9,208 nt of DNA from Sphingomonas sp. (lineage in GTDB: Bacteria > Pseudomonadota > Alphaproteobacteria > Sphingomonadales > Sphingomonadaceae): contig JAPJRE010000143.1 of NCBI GenBank assembly GCA_030824725.1, positions 1 to 9,208 of the forward strand. The letters are read 5' to 3'. The notes beneath the pieces are model-generated. The model did not search any database, was not told where the DNA came from, and was given only the letters and a program-made list of their open reading frames with translations. This document shows, in pieces, positions 1 to 6,437 of this stretch (position 1 is the stretch's first letter; each line of letters starts with the position of its first letter). The position numbers and the translations under genes are program-made.

Positions 1-1
1 G

Positions 2-1318
2 ATCAAGGTGGCCACGGCCGTCGCGTCGATCACCACGGCGGTATTGCTCTGGCCGTTGCTGCCGACGCTGACCCGATTGCCCTCCGCGGAAAAGTTGCGG
101 GAGGCCAATGCCCAGCTCGCCGCGATGGTCGACCAGCGCGACGCGGCGCTCGCCGAACTGAAGACCGAGGTGGCACAGCGCGAAAATGTCGAGGCGGCGC
201 TGCTCCAGGCGCAGAAACTGGAGGCGGTGGGCCAGCTGACCGGCGGCATCGCGCATGATTTCAACAATCTGCTGCAGGCGATCGCCGGCAACCTGGAACT
301 GATCGCACGCAAGCCGGACGATGCCGACCGGGTGATCCGCTGGACCTCCAGCGCGCTGGACGCGGTGGAGCGCGGTCGCCAGCTGACCGGCCAGCTGCTG
401 GCCTTTTCGAGCAAGCAGCGGCTCGACGTGAAGTCGGTCCGGCTGGCGGAATTGATCGACGGCATGGCGGGGCTGGTCGAGCGTGCGGTCGCGCCGCTGA
501 GCCGAGTGAAGATCGAGCGCATCGATCCGGTGTGGAACGTGCAGACCGACGCGCTGCAGCTCGAGCTTGCAGTGCTGAACCTCGCCTTCAACGCGCGTGA
601 CGCGATGCCCGAGGGCGGCGTGCTGACCATCTCCGCCGAGGTCTGTAGCGGGCGGGTGGCGCCGGACCTGCCGGCGGGCGACTATGTGGCGCTTCGCGTC
701 GCCGACACCGGCACGGGCATGGCGCCCGAGGTGGCGGCGCGTGCGGTGGAGCCGTTCTTCTCCACCAAGGGCGTGGGCAAGGGCACCGGCATGGGCCTGT
801 CCATGGCGTTCGGGGTGCTGCGCCAATCGGGCGGCACGCTGCGGATCGACAGCAGGCCGGGGGAGGGGACGGTCATCACGCTGCTGCTGCCGCTTGCCAC
901 GGTGGAGCCGCGCCGCGACGTGCAGGACGATGCCGCACGCGACGAACGCGTCGACCTGTCCGGCAAAATTATCGCGCTGGTGGATGACGATCACCACGTC
1001 AGGGCTTCGCTGGCGGAAATGCTGCGGACTGCCGGTGCCACGGTGGAGGAAGCTGCCGATGGAAGTGCCGGCGTCGCTCTCGTCCAGACGCGCAGGTTCG
1101 ATGCGCTGGTCGTCGATTTCGCGATGCCGGAACTCAGCGGCAGCGAAGTCGCGGCGCAGGTCGCGGCCACCGATCCGCAGCTGCCGGTGATCCTGATCAC
1201 CGGCTTTGCGGATTCCAACAAGCTGGATGCGATCGCCACCCCCAATGTGAGCGTGCTGCGCAAGCCGTTCGAATCGCACGAACTGCTGCGTAGGATCCGC
1301 GAGGTTGCCCGCCGCTGA
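2..1318 (+). CDS. Hybrid sensor histidine kinase with C-terminal receiver domain (5' end cut by window)
   Basis: This is a membrane sensor kinase that should autophosphorylate on histidine and pass phosphate to its own receiver domain. The frame is open from the left edge, so the true start lies outside; numbers below count from the GTG at position 8. Residues 1-20 are the end of a transmembrane helix, and 26-70 look like a coiled-coil linker. The HisKA H-box is GGIAHDFNNLL with His83. The HATPase N-box has Asn195, the G1 box is DTGTGM at 233-238, the F-box is PFFSTK and the G2 box is GKGTGMGL at 257-264. The receiver (about 320-436) keeps the acidic DDD at 326-328, phosphoacceptor Asp370, Thr398 and Lys419, so both modules look active. 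No separate response regulator or output domain is visible; phosphate may pass to another partner, or the receiver may act as a sink. The stop lies 5 bases from the facing nadE stop. The sensed signal is unknown. Confidence 0.93.
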   Translation: MKVATAVASITTAVLLWPLLPTLTRLPSAEKLREANAQLAAMVDQRDAALAELKTEVAQRENVEAALLQAQKLEAVGQLTGGIAHDFNNLLQAIAGNLELIARKPDDADRVIRWTSSALDAVERGRQLTGQLLAFSSKQRLDVKSVRLAELIDGMAGLVERAVAPLSRVKIERIDPVWNVQTDALQLELAVLNLAFNARDAMPEGGVLTISAEVCSGRVAPDLPAGDYVALRVADTGTGMAPEVAARAVEPFFSTKGVGKGTGMGLSMAFGVLRQSGGTLRIDSRPGEGTVITLLLPLATVEPRRDVQDDAARDERVDLSGKIIALVDDDHHVRASLAEMLRTAGATVEEAADGSAGVALVQTRRFDALVVDFAMPELSGSEVAAQVAATDPQLPVILITGFADSNKLDAIATPNVSVLRKPFESHELLRRIREVARR

Positions 1319-1323
1319 GCCGC

Positions 1324-3375
1324 TCAGGGCAGGGCGGCGCGGAGTTCCTCGATCCAGGCGGTTGCGACGCTGTCCGACGGCGCACGCCAGTCGCCGCGCG
1401 GGCTGAGCGCGGCCGCCCCGGAGACCTTCGGTCCATTGGGCAGCGCCGACCGCTTGAACTGGCTGATCTGGAAGAAGCGGAACAGGAAGGTTTCCAGCCA
1501 CTTGGCGATGGTTGCCAGGTCGTACTGGTTGCGGCCCTCCACCGGGAAGCCGATCGGCCACAGGCCCGCCTCGGCATCCCTCCAGGCATGCCAGGCGAGG
1601 AACGCCACTTTGGACGGCTTGAGCCCGAACCGCGCGATATGGTGCAGGAAGAAATCGTGCAGCTCATAGGGGCCGATCCGGTCCTGCGTGCTCTGCATCT
1701 TGCCGTCGGCATCGGCGGGGACGAGTTCGGGCGAAATCTCGGTATCGAGAATCGAGAGCAGCACGGTGGCCGCTTCGCCGTCGAACTGGCCGCTCTCGAC
1801 GCTCCAGCGGATCAGGTACTGGATCAGCGTCTTGGGCACGCCGGCATTGACGCCATAATGGCTCATCTGGTCGCCCACGCCATAGGTCGACCAGCCCAGC
1901 GCCAGTTCGGAAAGGTCGCCCGTGCCGAGCACGAAGCCGCTGTTCTGATTGGCGAGGCGGAACAGATAATCGGTGCGCAGCCCTGCCTGGACGTTCTCGA
2001 AGGTGACGTCATAGACCGGCTCGCCGCTTGCGAAGGGGTGGCCGAGATCGGCGAGCATCTGGCGCGCGGCAGGGCGGATGTCGATTTCCGCCGCGGTAAT
2101 CCCGATCGCGCGCATCAGCGCCCAGGCATTGGACTTGGTGCCCTCGCTCGTCGCGAAGCCGGGCATCGTATAGCCGAGAATGTCGGTGCGCGGGCGGCCG
2201 AGCCGGTCCATCGCCTTGGCGGCGACGATCAGCGCGTGGGTGGAGTCGAGGCCGCCCGAGATGCCGATGATCAGCGCTTTGCTCTTGGTCGAGGCGAGGC
2301 GCTGGCGCAGGCCTTCCACCTGGATGTTGAACGCCTCGTAGCAATCCTCCTCCAGCGCCGCGGGCGTATTGGGCACGAAGGGGAAGCGGCGGGTAGGGCG
2401 GAGCAGGCCGCGATCGGCGAAGTCGGGCTGGTGCGAGAAGCCGATGCGGCGGAAGCGGGTCTCGGGCATCCCGGCGTTGCGGGCATTGTCGTTGAAGGTG
2501 CCGTCGCGCATCCGCTCCAACCGCAGCCGCTCGAGGTCGAGATCGGCATAGGTGATCGCATCGGTCAGTTCGAAGCGCTGGGAAGCCGCGAGCTTCTCGC
2601 CGAATTCGTAGATCAGCCCCTGGCCGTCCCATGCGAGATCGGTGGTGCTCTCGCCGGGGCCTGAGGCGGAGTAGAGATAGGCCGAAATCGTCCGCGAGCT
2701 TTGCGAGGCGCAGAGCAACTCGCGCTCGCGGCCCTTGCCGATCACGATGTTCGAGGCGGAGAGGTTGCACAGCACGAGCGCCCCGGCCATCGCGCCCTCG
2801 GTGGAGGGGGGCTGGGGCGCCCAGTAATCCTCGCAGATCTCGATATGGAAGACGAAGTCGGCAAGGTCGTCGGCGGCGAACAGCAGGTCGGGGCCGAACG
2901 GCACGGTGTGGCCGGCGACGGTGATGGCGAGGTCGCGCAGTCCCGAACCCGAGGCGAACCAGCGCTTCTCGTAATATTCGCGGTAGTTGGGCAGATAGGT
3001 CTTGGGCACGACGCCGAGGATGCGGCCGCGCGCGATCGCGACCGCGCAATTATAGAGCCGCCCGTTCCGCGCCAGCGCGGCGCCGACCAGCAGCACGGGC
3101 TTCAGCGTGCGGCTTGCCTCCACGATCGCCGCGATGCCCGCCTGCGTAGAGGCGAGGATCGTGTCCTGCAGATGCAGATCGTCGATCGCGTAGCTGGTGA
3201 TGTTGAGTTCAGGGAAGACGAGGATGTCCGCGCCGGCTGCGTCACCCGCTTGCGCCAGCGCAATCGTCGCCCGGGCATTGGCGGCGGGATCGGCGACGGT
3301 GCCAACGGGCGTGCAGACGCCCGCGCGGATCATGCCGTGACGGTGGAGCGCGAAGAACGGATGCGGATCGGCCAT
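1324..3375 (-). CDS. nadE: Glutamine-dependent NAD+ synthetase
   Basis: This cytosolic enzyme makes NAD+ from deamido-NAD+ (nicotinic acid adenine dinucleotide), ATP and glutamine, the last step of NAD synthesis. The 683 residues are the usual length for the two-domain form. The N-terminal nitrilase-type glutaminase (about 14-300) has the expected triad: Glu56 (FPELNIT), Lys125 (PKTYLPNYREYYEKRWF) and Cys181 (IEICEDYW). The C-terminal synthetase domain has the ATP pyrophosphatase P-loop SGGLDS at 373-378, and NQNSGFVLGTGDLSE followed by LALGWSTYG, typical of NAD synthetases. I chose the ATG at 3375 because AGGA (minus strand, 3386-3383) lies 7 bases upstream and the start HPFFALHRHGMIR fits what I recall of sphingomonad homologues. 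The gene is transcribed away from the transpeptidase gene, with the hairpin repeat lying between them, so it probably has its own promoter. No damage is visible. Confidence 0.96.
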   Translation of the reverse strand: MADPHPFFALHRHGMIRAGVCTPVGTVADPAANARATIALAQAGDAAGADILVFPELNITSYAIDDLHLQDTILASTQAGIAAIVEASRTLKPVLLVGAALARNGRLYNCAVAIARGRILGVVPKTYLPNYREYYEKRWFASGSGLRDLAITVAGHTVPFGPDLLFAADDLADFVFHIEICEDYWAPQPPSTEGAMAGALVLCNLSASNIVIGKGRERELLCASQSSRTISAYLYSASGPGESTTDLAWDGQGLIYEFGEKLAASQRFELTDAITYADLDLERLRLERMRDGTFNDNARNAGMPETRFRRIGFSHQPDFADRGLLRPTRRFPFVPNTPAALEEDCYEAFNIQVEGLRQRLASTKSKALIIGISGGLDSTHALIVAAKAMDRLGRPRTDILGYTMPGFATSEGTKSNAWALMRAIGITAAEIDIRPAARQMLADLGHPFASGEPVYDVTFENVQAGLRTDYLFRLANQNSGFVLGTGDLSELALGWSTYGVGDQMSHYGVNAGVPKTLIQYLIRWSVESGQFDGEAATVLLSILDTEISPELVPADADGKMQSTQDRIGPYELHDFFLHHIARFGLKPSKVAFLAWHAWRDAEAGLWPIGFPVEGRNQYDLATIAKWLETFLFRFFQISQFKRSALPNGPKVSGAAALSPRGDWRAPSDSVATAWIEELRAALP

Positions 3376-3449
3376 GTGTGTGTCCTATGCCGGGGACCAT
3401 GGCCTGCCAACCCCGCGGCGGCGGGATGTATCCGGGATAGGATGTTTAA

Positions 3450-3617
3450 GCCCCTCCTCCTTGGAGAAGGGGTTGGGGTGGAGGGACTCCAGAACCTCTG
3501 GTGGTGGTCTCGGTGAGACGCGGCCCCACCCCAACCCCGCATCAGGTGAACAGCGTGCCGCGCTGTTCAGGCGCTGCCGGGGGGCGCGCCGATCTGATGC
3601 GTCTGAAGGGGAGGGGC
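3450..3617. repeat. Hairpin-rich palindromic intergenic element, nested inverted repeats
   Basis: The ends are near inverted copies: GCCCCTCCTCCTT at 3450 against AAGGGGAGGGGC ending at 3617 (one base gap). Inside them, GGGGTTGGGGTGG (3469-3481) is a perfect inverted match to CCACCCCAACCCC (3526-3538). Between these arms are two small hairpins, CCAGA/TCTGG (3489-3493 and 3497-3501) and GTCTC/GAGAC (3507-3511 and 3515-3519). The right arm is split by a 62-base block, 3539-3600, closed by GCATCAG/CTGATGC. That block holds a perfect 8-base stem GAACAGCG/CGCTGTTC (3548-3555 and 3561-3568) and a GGCGC/GCGCC stem (3570-3574 and 3586-3590). The left edge also folds on itself (3451-3472, 9 of 10 pairs). 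The element starts 10 bases after the transpeptidase stop and may end its transcript, but there is no T-run, so it is not a classical intrinsic terminator. It resembles palindromic repeats I associate with sphingomonad genomes; copy number cannot be judged here. Confidence 0.8.
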
Positions 3618-3627
3618 TACGGCAAGT

Positions 3628-4347
3628 TTACGCCTTGGCCGCGTAGATCAGGCGGCCCGGCCCGAGCCGCTCGAACACCTTCGCCAGCTGGCGTTCGCCG
3701 ACCGCGAAACAGCCCTGGCTGCGGCCGAGCTTGCCGTGCTTCGATACCATGTCCGGGTTCGCATACCAGGCCGAGTGGACGACGATCGCCCGCGCCATCG
3801 CGTTGTTGTTGGTCGGGTCGAGCCCGATCAGCCGCTGCGAATCGCCGTGCTTGCCCACATAATAATCGGCGGTGAGGAACGCGCCCTCGCAGGTCGCCTC
3901 GGAATTGATCTGGTTGGAAAAGCGCTGCAGCACGCCGGTATGGCCGGGATCGGAACCGATGCCGTGCGCCACCAGTAGCGGCTCGACTTCGCCGGTGCCC
4001 ATGTTGACCAGGAAGAAGCGCGGCTGCGACGAGGGCAGCGAGAAGTCGGCGATTGCGATCCGGTCGTGCGTGTCGACATGCATCGAGTGCCGGTCGAGCG
4101 CCGCGGTAGCGCGCTTGAACAGCTCGGGACGGATCCCGGCGGGGACGATCCGCGCCTGCGCCGCGACCTTTGGGGCCGGGGTTAGCGATGCGACCGGTGC
4201 CGGCTGGATCCGCGGCGCCGGTGCTGCGGCCGCCAGCGTCGTCCCGATGGTGCGCGAGGCGCAGGCCGAAACCGCTGCACCGCTTGCCATTACCAGCGCC
4301 GATCTGAGCAAAGCCCGACGCGTTTGTACCGAAGCGTTGGAATCCAT
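3628..4347 (-). CDS. Exported L,D-transpeptidase-like protein (YkuD_2-type catalytic domain), probable lipoprotein
   Basis: A 239-residue exported protein, probably a peptidoglycan-modifying L,D-transpeptidase or relative acting in the periplasm. The N-terminus has a twin arginine (QTRRALLRSALV, Arg10-Arg11), a hydrophobic stretch and then VSAC, a lipobox-like site with Cys29, so it looks like a Tat-exported lipoprotein. An Ala/Pro-rich linker (about 38-66) follows. The C-terminal domain has a conserved His129, His191 (VVHSAW) and GRSQGCFAV with Cys213, matching the His and Ser-x-Gly-Cys motif of YkuD-fold transpeptidases; GRSQGC points to the less-studied YkuD_2 branch. I chose the ATG at 4347 because it puts the Arg pair right at the N-terminus. 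In-frame ATGs at 4380 and 4407 would add residues unlike a signal peptide. No clear Shine-Dalgarno is seen. The gene is divergent from mtnB with no evident functional link. The substrate and the 3-3 crosslinking activity are inferred, not shown. Confidence 0.85.
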   Translation of the reverse strand: MDSNASVQTRRALLRSALVMASGAAVSACASRTIGTTLAAAAPAPRIQPAPVASLTPAPKVAAQARIVPAGIRPELFKRATAALDRHSMHVDTHDRIAIADFSLPSSQPRFFLVNMGTGEVEPLLVAHGIGSDPGHTGVLQRFSNQINSEATCEGAFLTADYYVGKHGDSQRLIGLDPTNNNAMARAIVVHSAWYANPDMVSKHGKLGRSQGCFAVGERQLAKVFERLGPGRLIYAAKA

Positions 4348-4391
4348 GATTGTTGTTCTGCGCCCGCAAATTTCTGTCATGCCCTGGAAAC

Positions 4392-4418
4392 CGTATAGCA
4401 GAAGCATCGTTAACGATG
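4392..4418 (-). promoter_or_regulatory. Candidate promoter and operator of the L,D-transpeptidase gene
   Basis: On the minus strand TGCTATACG (4400-4392) reads as an extended -10 box (TGn plus TATACG). It would place the start of transcription about 35-40 bases before the chosen ATG at 4347. Directly upstream, CATCGTTAACGATG (4405-4418) is a perfect 14-base palindrome, falling where the -35/-10 spacer would be, a typical repressor position. No good -35 hexamer is visible. Both assignments come from sequence alone. Confidence 0.35.
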
Positions 4419-4598
4419 GTCCCGGTAATGCCCGTTTGTGGCGCGTTTCGGCGCACCTGCTGCCCGGTTCACCGAGCCGTCATGCCGTTTCGGGACGACG
4501 GCCGTTCACCTTTGGGCGAATCGCGCCGCATCGCACTGGCATCGTTGATCTGTTCCCAAAGCGAAAATTTCTGTGTCGCGCCGCGGCTGCGAAGCGCT

Positions 4599-4603
4599 AG
4601 AGG
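4599..4603 (+). promoter_or_regulatory. Ribosome binding site of mtnB
   Basis: AGAGG lies 6 bases before the ATG at 4610. It favours that start over the in-frame ATG two codons later at 4616, although both are within reach of the site. Confidence 0.6.
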
Positions 4604-4609
4604 CGCGGC

Positions 4610-5236
4610 ATGACCATGTCCCATGAACAGGCCGTCGCGGCGCTGATCGAGGCCGGCAAACGGCTCGACGCACGCGGCTGGGCGCCGGCGACCTCGGGCA
4701 ACTACTCTGCCCGGCTCGATGACGGCAGCATCGCGCTGACCGTCTCGGGCCGCCACAAGGGCCGGCTGACCAGCGATGGGATCATGCGCGTGGACCTCGA
4801 CGGCCAGCCGCTCACTACCGGCAAGCCCTCGGCCGAGACCGACCTGCATTTGGCGATCTACCGCCTGTTCCCTGAAGCCGGCGCGGTCCTGCACGGCCAT
4901 TCGCCCCAGGCGGTGGGGCTGAGCCGCGCGACCGACGCCGACGGCATTATTCTGGCGGGGCACGAGATGCTCAAGGCCTATCCGGGCCACACGACCCACG
5001 AGGCCGAGGTGTGGCTGCCGATCGTCGAGAACAACCAGGACATGGCGGTGATCGAGGCGGCGATCCGCCCGGCGCTTCTGGCGCCCGGTGCCATTCCGGC
5101 GTATCTCATTCGCAGCCACGGGCTCTATGCCTGGGGCAGGGACGTGGACGAGGCCGAACGCGTGCTGGAGGCAACCGAATGGATGATCGCCGCCGAGCTT
5201 GCCGAGGCCAGCTTCAGACGGGCATGGGCACGATGA
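4610..5236 (+). CDS. mtnB: Methylthioribulose-1-phosphate dehydratase
   Basis: A class II aldolase/adducin-fold enzyme of methionine salvage. It removes water from 5-methylthioribulose-1-phosphate to give 2,3-diketo-5-methylthiopentyl-1-phosphate. The 208 residues are the usual size. The zinc ligands are visible as His95 and His97 (VLHGHSP) and His170 (RSHGLYAWG). Glu119 (AGHEM) falls where the catalytic glutamate sits in the human homologue APIP, as I recall it. ATSGNYSAR (27-35) and TVSGRHKG (44-51) are the phosphate-binding type loops of the fold. It is the first gene of the four-gene mtn cluster. Its stop overlaps the mtnD start as ATGA (5233-5236), so the two are probably translationally coupled. 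An L-fuculose-phosphate aldolase is the main alternative for the fold, but the mtn neighbours settle the call. Confidence 0.95.
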   Translation: MTMSHEQAVAALIEAGKRLDARGWAPATSGNYSARLDDGSIALTVSGRHKGRLTSDGIMRVDLDGQPLTTGKPSAETDLHLAIYRLFPEAGAVLHGHSPQAVGLSRATDADGIILAGHEMLKAYPGHTTHEAEVWLPIVENNQDMAVIEAAIRPALLAPGAIPAYLIRSHGLYAWGRDVDEAERVLEATEWMIAAELAEASFRRAWAR

Positions 5237-5781
5237 GCCGACTTCGTATCTTTTCGGAAACCGGTGAAGCGCCGCTGCTCGACACGCAGGATCCGCTGAC
5301 CATCGCCGAGGAACTTGCGATCCGCGGCGTGCGCTTCGAGCGCTGGCCGTCGCGCGCGATCGCGGCCAATGCCGATCAGGACGCGGTTCTCGCCGCCTTC
5401 GCGCCCGAGGTCGAGCGTCTGAAGGGTGAGCATGGCTATCGCTCGGTCGACGTGATCCGGATGGTCCCCGACCATCCCGAAAAGGATACGCTCCGCGCCA
5501 AGTTCCTGTCCGAGCATCGCCATGCCGAGGATGAGGTCCGCTTCTTCGTGGAAGGCGAGGGGCTCTTCACATTGCATCTGAAGGATCGGGTCTATGCGGT
5601 TCTCTGCACCGAGGGCGATCTGATCTCGGTGCCGGCAGGCACGCCGCACTGGTTCGACATGGGGCCGAGCCCACGCTTCACCGCGATCCGACTGTTCACC
5701 AATCCCGATGGCTGGATCGCGCAGTTCACCGGCGACGCCATCGCCGACCGTTTCCCGCGCCACGAGCCCATTGCCGCCTGA
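5233..5781 (+). CDS. mtnD: Acireductone dioxygenase (ARD)
   Basis: A small cupin metalloenzyme that cleaves acireductone with O2. With Fe(II) it gives 2-keto-4-methylthiobutyrate (the methionine precursor) and formate; members loaded with Ni(II) instead give methylthiopropionate, CO and formate. The 182 residues fit the family. The metal ligands appear in EHRHAEDEVRFFVEG (His95, His97, Glu101) and in PAGTPHWFDMG (His139), lining up with Klebsiella ARD His96, His98, Glu102 and His140 as I recall them. Metal choice cannot be read from sequence. The ATG at 5233 overlaps the mtnB stop by 4 bases. An in-frame opening runs further upstream inside mtnB but codes unrelated, Arg-rich sequence, so the overlap start is right. 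The Shine-Dalgarno is weak, consistent with coupling. A 23-base gap leads to mtnC. Confidence 0.96.
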   Translation: MSRLRIFSETGEAPLLDTQDPLTIAEELAIRGVRFERWPSRAIAANADQDAVLAAFAPEVERLKGEHGYRSVDVIRMVPDHPEKDTLRAKFLSEHRHAEDEVRFFVEGEGLFTLHLKDRVYAVLCTEGDLISVPAGTPHWFDMGPSPRFTAIRLFTNPDGWIAQFTGDAIADRFPRHEPIAA

Positions 5782-5804
5782 CGCGCGGCGCAGCGAGATT
5801 CTTC

Positions 5805-6437
5805 ATGACCCAGACCAAGGCCGTCCTGCTCGATATCGAGGGGACCACGAGCAGCATAGCCTTCGTGGCGGATGTGCTTTTTCCCTACGCTGCCAAGCAT
5901 TTAGCGGTATATGTGGAGGCGAATTCTGAAACGGTGGCCCCGATCCTCGCCGAGGTGCCAGGCGAGGACAAGGTGGCGACGCTGCTCGACTGGATCTCCG
6001 AGGATCGCAAAGCCACGCCACTGAAGGCGCTGCAGGGGCTGATCTGGGCGCAGGGCTATGCCGACGGTACGCTGCGGGGCCATGTCTATCCCGATACCCC
6101 CGAGGCGCTGCATCGCTGGTACACCGCCGGCATGGCGATCTACATCTACTCCTCCGGGTCGATCGCGGCGCAGAAGCTGATCTTTGGCCATTCGATCGCC
6201 GGCGACCTGACACCGATGCTCTCCGGCTATTTCGACACCACGACCGGTCCCAAGCGTGAAGCTGAGAGCTATGCCAAGATTGCGGCTGCAACTGGCTTCG
6301 AAGCAAGGGACATCCTGTTCGTGTCGGACATGCAGCGGGAGGTCGATGCCGCGCGCGCGGCGGGTCTCGGCGCGCTGCTGATCGATCGCGCTGGCGGCCC
6401 CGCCGACATTCACTCGCTCGCGGAGATTCGCCTGTGA
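5805..6437 (+). CDS. mtnC: Enolase-phosphatase E1 (2,3-diketo-5-methylthio-1-phosphopentane enolase/phosphatase)
   Basis: A HAD-superfamily enzyme that does two successive steps, enolisation then dephosphorylation of diketo-methylthiopentyl-phosphate to acireductone, the substrate of MtnD. This single protein replaces the separate MtnW and MtnX of Bacillus. Motif I is LLDIEGTTSSI, with Asp10 as nucleophile and Glu12 replacing the usual second Asp, a mark of the E1 family. Motif II is the Ser pair in YIYSSGS (116-117), motif III Lys150, and motif IV FVSDMQREVDAA with Asp175. The 210 residues are somewhat short against what I recall for E. coli-type homologues (about 225-230), but every motif is present. 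A weak GCGAGA (5793-5798) precedes the ATG by 6 bases. The stop overlaps the mtnA start as GTGA. Confidence 0.95.
   Translation: MTQTKAVLLDIEGTTSSIAFVADVLFPYAAKHLAVYVEANSETVAPILAEVPGEDKVATLLDWISEDRKATPLKALQGLIWAQGYADGTLRGHVYPDTPEALHRWYTAGMAIYIYSSGSIAAQKLIFGHSIAGDLTPMLSGYFDTTTGPKREAESYAKIAAATGFEARDILFVSDMQREVDAARAAGLGALLIDRAGGPADIHSLAEIRL

Larger units (their letters stand above)
4348..4609. other. Divergent intergenic region between the transpeptidase gene and mtnB
   Basis: These 262 bases must hold the promoters for both flanking genes. The left part has the palindrome and -10-like box described separately. Toward mtnB there is an AT-richer patch at about 4541-4575 containing TTGATC (4545-4550), a possible -35, but no convincing -10 at the right spacing. 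I see no SAM-binding riboswitch fold and no small gene. Confidence 0.4.

Noticed and set aside
1588..2664. Long + strand open frame opposite nadE (about 358 codons)
   Set aside because: It is antisense to a fully conserved nadE, shows no domain pattern and has no ribosome site of note.
3441..3480. Intrinsic terminator for the transpeptidase transcript
   Set aside because: Strong hairpins are present, but no T-run follows on the minus strand (the sequence after the stem reads CTTAAACATCC), so I list it only as a repeat with a possible terminating effect.
4348..4407. Earlier ATG starts (4380, 4407) for the transpeptidase
   Set aside because: They would put 11-20 non-signal residues before the twin-arginine signal; only the 4347 start gives a normal exported N-terminus.
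4408..4609. SAM-type riboswitch upstream of mtnB
   Set aside because: I looked for the conserved SAM-II/SAM-V core and pseudoknot pattern and did not find it. AAAGCG near 4558 is the only faint resemblance.
5011..5232. Upstream extension of the mtnD frame into mtnB
   Set aside because: The added residues are Arg/Gly-rich and unlike any acireductone dioxygenase; the ATGA overlap start at 5233 gives the family length.
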